A DNA stretch of 18,982 nt from CAZGGW01 sp964525365 (lineage in GTDB: Bacteria > Bacillota_I > Bacilli_A > RF39 > UBA660): contig CAZGGW010000015.1 in assembly GCA_964525365.1 (NCBI GenBank), positions 1 to 18,982 on the forward strand, given 5' to 3'. Each line of letters opens with the position of its first letter. The stretch's first letter is position 1. The notes beneath the pieces were generated by a model, which worked only from the letters and a program-made list of their open reading frames with translations, was not told where the DNA came from and made no database searches. Both the position numbers and the translations under genes were made by a program. Positions 6,857 through 16,318 of the stretch are shown one piece after another.

Positions 6857-9376
6857 ATGTTAGATTTAAAATATGATTTTAAAAAAGTAGAAGATGGAAA
6901 ATACGAATTTTGGAATAAGAATAGGTATTTTGAAGCTGGAGATAAAAGTAAAATACCATTTACGATAGTTATTCCGCCACCTAATATTACGGGAAATTTA
7001 CATATTGGACATGCTTTTGACTGTACAATTCAAGATGTCATTATAAGATATAAAAAATTGAAAGGATTTGATACTTTATGGCTTCCGGGAACAGACCATG
7101 CAGCAATTGCCACAGAAGCGAAAGTAGTGAAAAAATTAAAAGATAGTGGAATAGACAAGTATTCTTGCGGAAGAGAAAAATTTTTAGAAGAATGCTGGAA
7201 TTGGAGTAATGAACATAACGACAATATAAAAAGTCAATGGGCTAAAATGGGGTGCGCACTTGATTACACACGAGAAAGATTTACTTTAGATGAAGAATTA
7301 AATAAAGCTGTAAATTATGTGTTTATTGATTTGTATAACAAAGGTTTAATATATAGAAAAGAAAAACTGATAAATTGGGATTCTGAAGCTCAAACTGCAT
7401 TGTCAAATGAAGAAGTAATATATGAAGAAGAAAATGCTAAATTATACTATTTAAAATACTTAATAGCCGGTACTTCTAATTATATTGAAGTCGCTACTAC
7501 AAGACCAGAAACTATCTTTGGAGATACTGCGGTAGCGGTTAACCCAAATGATGACAAATATAAAGATTTAATTGGTAAAAAAGTAGTAGTACCCTTAATA
7601 AACAGAGAAGTTAATTTAATCGCCGATGAAATAGTTTTGCTTGATTTTGGTACGGGTGCTCTTAAAATAACACCAGCTCATTCTTTTGATGATGAATTGA
7701 TTGGTGAAAAACATAACTTAGAAAGTATAAATATTTTAAATTCTAATGGTACTTTAAATAAAAATACTGGAAAGTATGAGGGTATGGATGTTATAACTGC
7801 TAGAGAAAAGATAGTTGAGGATTTAAAATTAAAAAATTTATTAACAAAAATTGAAGATTATGTACATCAAGTAGGACATTCTGAAAGGACTGGAAAGATA
7901 GTAGAACCGTTTTTATCTAAACAATGGTTTGTAAAAATGAGTGGTATGGCAAATAATCTTTTGGAAGAACAAAAAACAGAAAATAGAATTAATTTTCTTC
8001 CAGCACATTTTGAAAAAATATTAACTCATTGGATGACAAATTGTAAAGATTGGTGTATCTCCAGACAATTATGGTGGGGTCATAGAATCCCGGCATGGTA
8101 TAAAAATGATGAATTAGTTGTGAGTGCTGAGTGCCCAGGAGATGGATGGGTACAAGATAGTGATGTTCTTGATACTTGGTTTAGTAGTGCGTTATGGCCA
8201 TTTAGTACATTAGGTTGGCCCAATGAAACTGAAGATTATAAAAGATATTTCCCCGGAGATGTATTAGTAACTGCATATGACATAATTTTCTTTTGGGTAG
8301 CTAGGATGGCATTTTCATCTTTAGAACAAACAAAAAAATTACCTTTTAAAAATTGTATTATTCATGGATTAATTAGAGATAAAAACGGAATAAAAATGAG
8401 TAAAAGTTTAGGAAATGGAATTGATCCGATGCAGATAATAGAACAATATGGTGCGGATGCATTAAGGTTTTACTTGGGTACATCTTGTGCTCCAGGAGCT
8501 GATCTAAGATTCGATGAAACAAAAATATCATCTTCTTGGAATTTTATTAATAAATTATGGAATGCTTCAAAGTTTGTGCTGATGAATTTAGAAAATTTTG
8601 AAACAAAGAATTTTGATTTGGAAAATTTAAAAATTGAAGATAAATGGATTCTTACTAAGTTACAAAAGACTATTCAAGAAGTTACAGAAAATATGGATAA
8701 ATATTTAATACACAATGCTGGTAATATTATTTATGATTTTACTTGGAATGTGTTTTGCGATTGGTATATAGAAATTTCTAAAAGAACTATAAATGATAAT
8801 ATTACTAAAAGTGTTTTACTATATATTTTAGACAGTATTATTAAGATGCTGCATCCATTTATTCCGTTTGTTAGTGAAGAAATATATCTTCAATTTCCTA
8901 CTAAAGGAAAATCAATAATGGAAAGTGAATATCCAACGTATCAAAAACAATATATATTTGAAGAAGAATTGTTGATAGATAATGTAATAAAAGATATCAC
9001 CAATATTAGAAATATTAAAAAAGAGAATAATATTACTAAAGATGCTTTGGTAGACTATTCAATTTCTAAAGAAGTAGAAAATATTTATATTTCATTATTG
9101 AAACTTAACATTAGGAATAAAGAAGAATCTTACACGAAATATAATTACACGAGTTCATTAATTAATATTACATATTATGTAAATAATAAAGATTCTAGTT
9201 CATTGAGTAATAAAATCGAATTAGAAAAAGAATCATTAATTCTATCTATTAAAAAAAGAAAGGAATTATTAAGTAATCAAAATTATATTGAAAAAGCTCC
9301 AAATAAAATAGTAGAAGAAGAAAAACGAAAATTAGAAGAAGAAAAAGAAAGATTAAAGATTATTATAAAAGACTGA
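6857..9376 (+). CDS. valS: Valyl-tRNA synthetase
   Basis: This is a class Ia aminoacyl-tRNA synthetase that charges tRNA-Val. PPPNITGNLHIGHAF carries the HIGH motif (residues 49-52). The editing domain includes TTRPETIFGDTAVAVNP and GALKITPAHSFDD. LDTWFSSALWPFSTLGWP is characteristic of ValRS. KMSKSLGNGIDP holds the KMSKS loop (513-517). An anticodon-binding domain and a C-terminal Lys/Glu coiled coil, typical of ValRS, follow. The protein is 839 aa, slightly shorter than the usual ~880. The start is ATG 6857, behind GAAAGGA (6842-6848). An in-frame GTG at 6797 lies inside the T-box core and is not a start. The TGA stop lies within the stem of the downstream terminator. Confidence 0.98.
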   Translation: MLDLKYDFKKVEDGKYEFWNKNRYFEAGDKSKIPFTIVIPPPNITGNLHIGHAFDCTIQDVIIRYKKLKGFDTLWLPGTDHAAIATEAKVVKKLKDSGIDKYSCGREKFLEECWNWSNEHNDNIKSQWAKMGCALDYTRERFTLDEELNKAVNYVFIDLYNKGLIYRKEKLINWDSEAQTALSNEEVIYEEENAKLYYLKYLIAGTSNYIEVATTRPETIFGDTAVAVNPNDDKYKDLIGKKVVVPLINREVNLIADEIVLLDFGTGALKITPAHSFDDELIGEKHNLESINILNSNGTLNKNTGKYEGMDVITAREKIVEDLKLKNLLTKIEDYVHQVGHSERTGKIVEPFLSKQWFVKMSGMANNLLEEQKTENRINFLPAHFEKILTHWMTNCKDWCISRQLWWGHRIPAWYKNDELVVSAECPGDGWVQDSDVLDTWFSSALWPFSTLGWPNETEDYKRYFPGDVLVTAYDIIFFWVARMAFSSLEQTKKLPFKNCIIHGLIRDKNGIKMSKSLGNGIDPMQIIEQYGADALRFYLGTSCAPGADLRFDETKISSSWNFINKLWNASKFVLMNLENFETKNFDLENLKIEDKWILTKLQKTIQEVTENMDKYLIHNAGNIIYDFTWNVFCDWYIEISKRTINDNITKSVLLYILDSIIKMLHPFIPFVSEEIYLQFPTKGKSIMESEYPTYQKQYIFEEELLIDNVIKDITNIRNIKKENNITKDALVDYSISKEVENIYISLLKLNIRNKEESYTKYNYTSSLINITYYVNNKDSSSLSNKIELEKESLILSIKKRKELLSNQNYIEKAPNKIVEEEKRKLEEEKERLKIIIKD

Positions 9377-9421
9377 ATTTGATATTTAGCAATTGAGCAT
9401 TACATCATTATCAGTCTTTTT
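9367..9421. terminator. Bidirectional terminator between valS and the VWA gene
   Basis: AAAAGACTGA (9367-9376, including the valS stop) pairs with TCAGTCTTTT (9411-9420) around a 34-base loop, with an inner TGAT/ATCA stem. T tracts flank it on both strands, so it can serve valS from the left and the convergent VWA gene, whose stop lies 3 bp away, from the right. Confidence 0.7.
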
Positions 9422-9423
9422 CT

Positions 9424-10671
9424 TTATGACAAGTTAACAAATTTACTTTTCTTTTTAATTATTAGATATGTATAAATACTTATAACAGATACTATTGATA
9501 CTGGTAGTATAAAATTTATAAGACCTGTTTTTGGATTTGTGATTGCTTCTTCTAGAATCTTAACACTTGGAGAACATTCATAATCACCAACACCAGATAC
9601 TGCACTTCCACTAACAGCAAATGTAACATTTACTTTGACATTTGAATTAATAGGAGTATTAATTAAACTCTCAGGTATTTTGTTAGCGTCCTTAAGTTTT
9701 AAATTAAATCTAAAAGATGCCGTTTTATTTATACCTAGATTTCCAATATTCCATACGAATTTTTTATTTGTAGTATCAAATTCTCCAACCGTTCCTATAT
9801 TTGGATTTGCTCCATAAACCACATCAAATCCTTTTAAAATATTTGTTGTGAAATAATCAGTTACGATAACGTTGGTTTTATCTTTTGGCAAGACACTTTT
9901 TAAAATTGTATCTACATTAGTAGACAATACGCTATTTAAATTAGCTGATGTTATAAAATCCAAAAATCCTTTTAATGGTACGCTAGATGAACCAAAAATA
10001 GTATCTGATTCAGCATTTGAAAGAATCACTGTGTATAAAATAACATCTGAATCCAATCCTTGTATAGCATCTTGTATATCGTTTACATTTGTTGATTCTT
10101 CATAATCTTCAATTATTAAAACCAAAACTTTGTTTATGGTGTCATCGCTAAATGCATCTGAAACATCACTTATTTTATCTTCAAGATTATTTACATAAAC
10201 TGAATTTGTAAATAATGCGGTAATATTATTAAGAACATCAGATTTCGTAGTTGATATAGCAGATGAATAACTATTAGCATCAGTAGTAGTAGCATGTGTG
10301 AATGAACCAAAATTAGAAAATCCAATTCCTACATCATCATATGTATCCATTAGTGCATCTACAGTATTTGTTAACGATGTTGATATTGCAGTACTTGACG
10401 CACTAGAGTATGAACGATCTACTAAAAAATAAACTTCAGTTTTCTCTGTATTTGAGAAAGCAAGTTCAATAGTTACAACACCATTTTTTTTGTCAGATGC
10501 AACTATTTTTTTTGTTAAATTTCCTCCTAAATTTTCAAAACTTACACTTCCAGACGTATAAGAAGTGATCGCTATTTTGTCACTCGCAGCTTTGACTTTT
10601 ACATTAAATCCGGCGAACGATAAAACAATCATTAATAAGCAAGCAAATACATAAATAATATTTTTTTTCAT
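9424..10671 (-). CDS. VWA-domain surface protein with NPKTG sorting signal
   Basis: This 415-aa protein has an N-terminal signal peptide (MKKNIIYVFACLLMIVLSFA...VKAAS, residues 1-30). A von Willebrand factor A-type domain follows at about 75-260, with the metal-binding DxSxS motif as DRSYS (85-89) after strand VYFLV and a second Rossmann strand KVLVLIIEDYE (181-191). A beta-rich domain (about 265-372) ends in a wall-sorting signal: NPKTG at 379-383, a hydrophobic span at 385-405 and a basic tail KKKSKF. NPKTG is a recognised class B sortase motif, and a class B sortase gene lies immediately next door in divergent orientation. ATG 10671 follows AAGGAG on the minus strand. Likely a wall-anchored adhesin or pilus-type subunit; the ligand is unknown. 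Confidence 0.88.
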   Translation of the reverse strand: MKKNIIYVFACLLMIVLSFAGFNVKVKAASDKIAITSYTSGSVSFENLGGNLTKKIVASDKKNGVVTIELAFSNTEKTEVYFLVDRSYSSASSTAISTSLTNTVDALMDTYDDVGIGFSNFGSFTHATTTDANSYSSAISTTKSDVLNNITALFTNSVYVNNLEDKISDVSDAFSDDTINKVLVLIIEDYEESTNVNDIQDAIQGLDSDVILYTVILSNAESDTIFGSSSVPLKGFLDFITSANLNSVLSTNVDTILKSVLPKDKTNVIVTDYFTTNILKGFDVVYGANPNIGTVGEFDTTNKKFVWNIGNLGINKTASFRFNLKLKDANKIPESLINTPINSNVKVNVTFAVSGSAVSGVGDYECSPSVKILEEAITNPKTGLINFILPVSIVSVISIYTYLIIKKKSKFVNLS

Positions 10672-10695
10672 TTATTTCTCCTTTATCTTAATAAG

Positions 10696-10704
10696 ATTAT
10701 AGCA
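10696..10704 (-). promoter_or_regulatory. Extended -10 promoter of the VWA gene
   Basis: Read on the minus strand, this is TGCTATAAT: a perfect TATAAT (10701-10696) preceded by the TGn extension that compensates for a weak -35 region. It lies about 25 bp before the start codon, with the AAGGAG site in between. Confidence 0.6.
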
Positions 10705-10782
10705 TAATAAAAAAGAAAAATAAATATTTTAAATGGTTTTTAATTATGTTATTATATAAATATATAATAAGGAGGTTGTATT

Positions 10783-12378
10783 ATTAAGAAATATATTTTA
10801 ATAGGATTAAAAAAAGATTCAATTGTATTTGAATATAAAGAAAAAGTACAAACTGAATTTTTAAATTCTAATTCTTTAATAGAAGGATGTTTTTTATATA
10901 CAATCAACTATTATAAAAAAAATCAAAAAACTATATATTTAATTTTAAACAAAGAATTAAAGAATAAAAAAATTAATAAGTGTACTATAAATATAGAAAC
11001 ATTAGAAGAAACATATAAGATATTGCCACATTTAAGCGTTGCTGAAATGGATTTTGGAACTTATACTATGTCTGTTTATGATTGTGAGAAAGTATTAAAA
11101 AACCAAAATATAAAAAAAGTTCTTTGCTATTTTATGCCTACAAATTTAATAAAAAGATTAAAAAGCCAAAAAATTACAGTAGAATTAAATTACATTGATT
11201 CTATAAATGATATATTTATGATTACTAATGATGCTTTTGATTATGATACACTTTATTATAAACGAACCATCACTATAAAATACAATGGCTTTTTTATGAA
11301 AGATTTTGAAGAATTTTTAAATATTAATAAATATTTAAAATATGTACACTTTTATTATTATAATAAAACATTAATAAATAGAATCGTTGAATTATTATTA
11401 AAATATAATAAAACAAAAGTTGTGTTAATATTACATCAGTCTAACAAAAACAAATTTATTGAAACAAATTTTGAATTTTTAAAACAATTAAGTCAAAGTT
11501 ATAAAGAATATTTAAATGGCGAAATTCGAATTATTTATACAGATAATTATTTAAAAAACAATTTATTCAAACAATTATCCTATAACAATTTAAAAATGAG
11601 TATAGTAATAATATTATATGTCGCTCTCACAGCAATTCTATTTAGTCAAGTCTATGCTTACATTTCAGAGTATAATGAGAGTATGTTAAATTATTCATTA
11701 TATTCTACAATTAATAATGAAAGTTCAATATCAGAAACCTCTTCAGAAATTTCTGTTGAAATAATGAGTTCATCAAAAGTGGAAGAGAAAGATAAATATC
11801 AACTTGAAAAAATATATAGTCAACTAAAGAAAATTAATAAGGAAGTAATAGGTTGGATTACCGTAAATAATACAAAAATTAATTACCCTGTAGTTCAACA
11901 TAACGATAACGAATATTATTTAAATCACGATTTCTATAAGAAAAAAAGTTCTAATGGATGGATTTTTTTGGATTATAGAAATGAAGCGAGTCAGAACAAT
12001 GATAACATAATAATTTATGGACATGATTTAAAAAGTGGTTCTCAATTTGGAACACTGGAAAATGCTTTACAAAAATCATGGTATAAGAATAAGGATAATT
12101 TAACAATTACATTTGATTCTACAGATTACAATATGAAGTGGGAAATCTTTTCAATATATACAACAAATTATACAACAGATTACTTAGATGTTAATTTTGA
12201 TAGTAAAGATGAATATACAGATTTCATTAATATGATAGTTAAAAGAAGTATATATGATTTTAAAAGTACTCCGAAATATAAAACAAAAATTTTAACATTA
12301 TCAACTTGTTATGGTAGCTCTTATAAAAACAAAAGATTAGTGGTACACGCAAAACTAATATCAAGGGAGGAATCATGA
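10783..12378 (+). CDS. Class B sortase with large N-terminal cytoplasmic domain; probable ATT start
   Basis: This transpeptidase is expected to cleave a C-terminal sorting motif and attach the protein to the wall or to another protein. The frame is open from ATT 10783, exactly 7 bases after AAGGAGG (10769-10775); no ATG, GTG or TTG lies in frame near that site. A TTG at 11021-11025 would discard 80 codons and has no comparable ribosome binding site. From ATT the protein is 531 aa. Residues 1-270 contain no membrane segment and match nothing I recognise. A transmembrane helix lies at about 273-293, then a Ser/Glu-rich linker, then a sortase B domain at 355-525: IGWITVNNTKINYPVVQ, IIIYGHDL with H414, ILTLSTCYG with C509, and R518 in NKRLVVHA. 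The stop overlaps the next gene as ATGA. The likely partner substrate is the NPKTG protein encoded divergently. Confidence 0.88.
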   Translation: MKKYILIGLKKDSIVFEYKEKVQTEFLNSNSLIEGCFLYTINYYKKNQKTIYLILNKELKNKKINKCTINIETLEETYKILPHLSVAEMDFGTYTMSVYDCEKVLKNQNIKKVLCYFMPTNLIKRLKSQKITVELNYIDSINDIFMITNDAFDYDTLYYKRTITIKYNGFFMKDFEEFLNINKYLKYVHFYYYNKTLINRIVELLLKYNKTKVVLILHQSNKNKFIETNFEFLKQLSQSYKEYLNGEIRIIYTDNYLKNNLFKQLSYNNLKMSIVIILYVALTAILFSQVYAYISEYNESMLNYSLYSTINNESSISETSSEISVEIMSSSKVEEKDKYQLEKIYSQLKKINKEVIGWITVNNTKINYPVVQHNDNEYYLNHDFYKKKSSNGWIFLDYRNEASQNNDNIIIYGHDLKSGSQFGTLENALQKSWYKNKDNLTITFDSTDYNMKWEIFSIYTTNYTTDYLDVNFDSKDEYTDFINMIVKRSIYDFKSTPKYKTKILTLSTCYGSSYKNKRLVVHAKLISREES

Positions 12379-13013
12379 AAAAAGCATTGTTTTTCATTAC
12401 TATTTGTATATTTCCAATAATTATAAAGGGAGCATGCGATTACAAAGAACAAATTGATTTGAATACGCTTTCTAGTAATATAAAGTATTCATATGATTAT
12501 GATGAAACAAAAAAAGCCTTTACATTAACGTTCTTCAATGTAACGGAAGAAATGTATCTTCAAAAAGATTCAAAGATATTTAAAACGACAAATACAAATG
12601 AAGTTGTATTATCTTCTTTAGAAGAAGGAGAAACGTTTAATATAAAAGTTTTTGCAAGTTCAAATACTGGGTGTTATGGAACTTATTTAAGAGATATTCC
12701 AGTTTCTTTACCTTATTTAAATCCGTATTATAATCACGCAAAGTGTAGCGGAAAGATGGAATACACTGTGTGTAATTCACAGTTCTTGAGTTATAAACTT
12801 AGTTATAAGTCATTTGTAAAAACAATAGAAAAGATTGAAGAAACTCAAAAAAGCAACACCAATAATAAAAATGAAAAAAGCGAAAAACTTTTTAGCGAAC
12901 TATTTTCATTGGTAAAAAATAACTATATAATTATAATAGTTGTAATATCATCAACTATATTAAGTTTTCTGATTTGGAAATTAATATATAGAAAAATAAT
13001 ACATAAACTTTAA
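12375..13013 (+). CDS. Signal-peptide/one-TM protein, paralogue A of a tandem pair
   Basis: This 212-aa protein is of no family I can name. It has a signal peptide (1-20), an extracellular domain (21-180) that looks beta-rich, a transmembrane helix (184-202, IIIIVVISSTILSFLIW) and a basic cytoplasmic tail. It has four extracellular cysteines, C21, C100, C124 and C133. The next protein has its last three at the same 24- and 9-residue spacings, so the two are paralogues. C21 right after the signal peptide is preceded by KGA, which is not a good lipobox. ATG 12375 follows AGGGAGG (12363-12369) and overlaps the sortase stop (ATGA), implying translational coupling. It has no LPXTG- or NPKTG-like motif, so it anchors through its own helix. 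Confidence 0.82.
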   Translation: MKKALFFITICIFPIIIKGACDYKEQIDLNTLSSNIKYSYDYDETKKAFTLTFFNVTEEMYLQKDSKIFKTTNTNEVVLSSLEEGETFNIKVFASSNTGCYGTYLRDIPVSLPYLNPYYNHAKCSGKMEYTVCNSQFLSYKLSYKSFVKTIEKIEETQKSNTNNKNEKSEKLFSELFSLVKNNYIIIIVVISSTILSFLIWKLIYRKIIHKL

Positions 13014-13062
13014 AAAACCAAAAAATTATGATATACTTAAAGAGTAATTATAGGAGAATAGT

Positions 13063-13815
13063 GTGAAAAAGTTATTACTAACCAGTTTGATAATGCTTAC
13101 TTGTTTCTTTGGCATTGAGATAAAAGCTTCTTGTGAAGAAAGTTCTTATGATGATGCAAAAAATGTAAAAGTTTATTATAAATTATATCAAACAAATTAT
13201 ATCCCTTTAAAAATATTTGTTGAAAATATAACCGAAAATATTTATGTAAAAGTATTTGAATCATTAGATGACTCAGAAACAACTTATAAATATTCGGATA
13301 CCGCTAAAGGTACTCTATCCTTTGATTTTTATTATGTTGCTATACCGGTTACGTATAAAGTTGATGTGTATGCAGCTAAAAATGAATGTAAAGATAAATT
13401 AGTTGAAACATATACAATTGAAACCGCTCAATACAACATATTTAGTCAGTATAAAATTTGCGAAGAAAATGAAGATTATTATTTGTGTAAAAGATTTTTG
13501 GTTGATAAAAACATTTCAAACGAAAAATTAGAAACAATGGAATTTACAGAGTTTAGCGATGATGAGGCAATACAAAAAGTAGTAGGAGAAAACAATCTTG
13601 ATGGTAATTTGACGGAAAAAGAAATACAAACCATAATTGAATCAGAATTTGAAAAACAAATAAATAAACACAATACTACAAAAGATATGAATACTTTTGA
13701 AATTATACTTTACTATGTAAAAAGATATTGGATTTATGGTTTGATTCCCATTTTAGTGATAAGTGCTATTTTTATAGTAAATATAATTATTAACAAAAAA
13801 AGGAGTAAAAAATGA
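13063..13815 (+). CDS. Signal-peptide/one-TM protein, paralogue B of a tandem pair (GTG start)
   Basis: This 250-aa protein starts at GTG 13063 behind AGGAG (13052-13056), 49 bp after the preceding gene. It has a signal peptide (1-23), a beta-rich extracellular domain with cysteines C24, C109, C133 and C142, an acidic helical linker (about 155-205), a transmembrane helix (about 224-243, IYGLIPILVISAIFIVNIII) and a very basic tail (NKKRSKK). Cysteine spacing C109-C133-C142 equals C100-C124-C133 of the upstream protein, and both carry a similar YN-x-C-x8-C-x-FL region. Its stop overlaps the next start as ATGA. Plausibly it is an accessory or docking protein for the large secreted protein encoded next; this is inferred from context only. 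Confidence 0.82.
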   Translation: MKKLLLTSLIMLTCFFGIEIKASCEESSYDDAKNVKVYYKLYQTNYIPLKIFVENITENIYVKVFESLDDSETTYKYSDTAKGTLSFDFYYVAIPVTYKVDVYAAKNECKDKLVETYTIETAQYNIFSQYKICEENEDYYLCKRFLVDKNISNEKLETMEFTEFSDDEAIQKVVGENNLDGNLTEKEIQTIIESEFEKQINKHNTTKDMNTFEIILYYVKRYWIYGLIPILVISAIFIVNIIINKKRSKK

Positions 13816-16318
13816 GAAAGAAATTTATTTTCATCATATTTGCTTTATTTGTTTTTATTCCAATTACTTTAAATGCTAAAACTGAAAGCGTAGTAATCGT
13901 TAAAAGTGGATATTATGGTAAAAGTGGCGAAAAAATCTATGCAACTTATCCAGGGGATTATTCTGCAATTTTTGATGCTGCTTTAGAAATGTATACTGGT
14001 GGAAATCCAACATACAACAATAATACGCTAAGATATATATCACCCAGCGATGACAACGGACAAAGAAATGCAACTTGGAATGGAAATAAAACAAATGGTT
14101 ATTATTATACAGATTGTAATGGTTTTGTTGCATTGGCAATCAGAGAAGCTACAGGTTTAAGTGGAAACTTTACATTTTTTGGCGCTGGAGCAGATACTGC
14201 TAGAAATGGTGCGGAAGACATATTTGAAAAAAAATATTCAAATATTTCAAGAGATGAGCTTGATCAATTAATAGCATTTGGGGAGATTCAATCAGGAGAT
14301 ATTGTAGGGCTTCGCGGCACAACAACTCATATTATGATTGCGGGTAGTGATGGAACAATGATAGAAAATAAAGGTGGAAATCCAGTAATTGCACTTCGCC
14401 CTTTTTCTGATACTGCTCATTATAATGACGATGGTCTTACTATTAATGTATGGAGATTAAAAGCTGATGCAACTACAAATGGAGATGGCACTTTTGATCA
14501 AAAGAGTGATATACCAATTGAAGGAAATATGTATAAAGTAGATAAAACCGAATACAATTCATATTGTCTACAACCCGGAAAAAAATATAAAAATGGGCAA
14601 ACGTATTATTTAGATGCAACTTTTGATGTTAGTGATTGTAAATCGAGTAATGAAACTTTTGAATGCGGTCTTGCTGCTATTGTAAATGCAGCTAATGAAA
14701 ACAAATCAGCAACAAATGAAACAAATTCAAAAGATGGTTTAGATACACCCAAACAATACGCCACTACTTTAATCGCATTAAGATTATGGACAGGATACAA
14801 ATCAAAACTAGTAGGCGATGGCTGGTGGAAACTTGCAGAAGAAGTTGCTCTTGATAGCGAAGTCGGTGATGTATCAATAAATGTCAAAGAAAAAATATTT
14901 CAAAATAGTGCTTCGTCTATATTAGCACTTGATTATGATTATAAAACCAGACCTAAATCTGGTGGATTAATATATTCACTTGTAAGCAATGGACAAAGTA
15001 TTTTAGAAGAAGCTTTTTCTCTTTTTAAAACAGCAAACGCAGGTAGTTTACCAGTAAATGATTTAGGAGGAGTCACTCCTGATACTGATACAGTTAATTT
15101 GAATAATGGGCCCAAAACAATCACAATTAAAACGAAGTTTAAAAAAGTAGAAGAAGCTAAGGTAGAACTTCTTGAAGGAAACGTAACAATATCTAATATT
15201 ATTAAGTCGAATTCAGATGGAACTATTAAATTTGATGTTTCTTCAAAAGGAAAATGCAAAGAAGGAACTTTTAAAATAAAAATAACGCCTGCGAAAGATG
15301 ATGCTAATCCTTCAGCAGTAAAAAGATATTATCCAAAAGACTTTCTACATTATCAAATTATGTTAGTAGTAGAAAAAGAAGAGGAAGTAATATTAGAATT
15401 TAATGTGGAGTGTAATGTTTGTGAAAAAGATTCTTGTATGGATATAACTAATTCTCTTCCAACCAGTTGTGCTGCAGGAGAATGTACATTGGATGGTGTT
15501 TGGAACGAAGAAGGAACAAGTGAATCAATTCAAGGGACAATAGAAGATCCATCTATGGCAACTATATTAGCAACTTGTGATGAAAGAAAAAATTCGTATG
15601 ATGTTTCAAGCAAGTATTTACCAGGGAATTCATCGCAATATTGTAAATTATATTGTAGAGAAGAAGTAGTAGTTACTTTTGTAGATAAAACAACTGCGAT
15701 AGCAGGAATGTATTTTAAGTATGATATAAAGGGAAACGGTGCTAATTTAACCTCAAACAAATTAAGTATGATTATTGAAAAAACAAAAGAATGTGCTACA
15801 GATATTGACTATGAAGCTTGGAAAAGTGCTTATGAAAGTGCAAATAACGCAGTTCTGCGTAGTTTTAACAATTTTGTTATGTGGGAAGCAATTTATGATG
15901 ATGGTAACAACAAAGGAAAAGAACATACATCCCCAGTAAAATCTGTTACTGCTATTGCTCCTTGTACGGGCGCTTGTACAACTGGTGGTCCTTGGAAGGT
16001 GTGGGTATGGGATGCCCGAAATTTCAATATATGCAAAGCCAATTCCACAAAGAAAGAAGTGAAATGTACATCTACATCTGGAGGAGCTAAAGATGGAACT
16101 GATAATAAAACAAGTTCCTCTAAAGTACAAGATGGAAAATGCTTTAGTCCTCCAAGTTGTATAGATGGAAAAAATTGTGAAGATTGTAGTGATGAATATG
16201 TAGCAAAGAAATATGAAGCAGCGAAGTCAGCTTATGAAAATGCTTTAAGAGCAAGAGAACAGTTAGTTGCAGATATTTTTAATTGTAATTTATATGAAGA
16301 AAAATATATGGCTTGTGA
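13812..16318 (+). CDS. Very large cysteine-rich secreted protein, N-terminal part (NlpC/P60-like domain), cut by assembly gap
   Basis: 835 residues are readable before the N run. Signal peptide: 1-22 (MRKKFIFIIFALFVFIPITL NA). Residues 45-215 form an NlpC/P60-like papain fold: catalytic Cys in DCNGFVALAI (C102), then SGDIVGLRG and catalytic His in THIMIAG (H173), with E185 or N186 as possible third residue. Residues about 240-330 (YCLQPG with C252, later YATTLIALRLWTG) resemble a Cys-Gln thioester domain but lack its Gln. Residues 430-535 look like a beta-sandwich. From about 530 the protein is cysteine-rich, with 24 cysteines in all before the gap. Two helical segments, around 666-690 and 796-822, share a YEA-x-KSAYE pattern. 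The ATG overlaps the previous stop (ATGA), behind AGGAG. The frame continues across the gap into 16421-17524. Probably a surface assembly component or adhesin with cell-wall hydrolase activity. Confidence 0.85.

Noticed and set aside
9635..10105. Plus-strand open frames inside the VWA gene
   Set aside because: Antisense shadows of the minus-strand coding sequence, without ribosome binding sites.
10755..10768. TATAAA or TATAAT near 10760 as the sortase promoter
   Set aside because: The region is almost pure A/T; the better TATAAT would start transcription inside the ribosome binding site and no -35 is convincing, so no promoter is called.
12432..12440. Lipoprotein signal (lipobox) at C21 of the 12375 protein and C24 of the 13063 protein
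   Set aside because: Residue -3 is Lys in both (KGAC, KASC) instead of Leu/Ile/Val, and both proteins have a C-terminal membrane helix.
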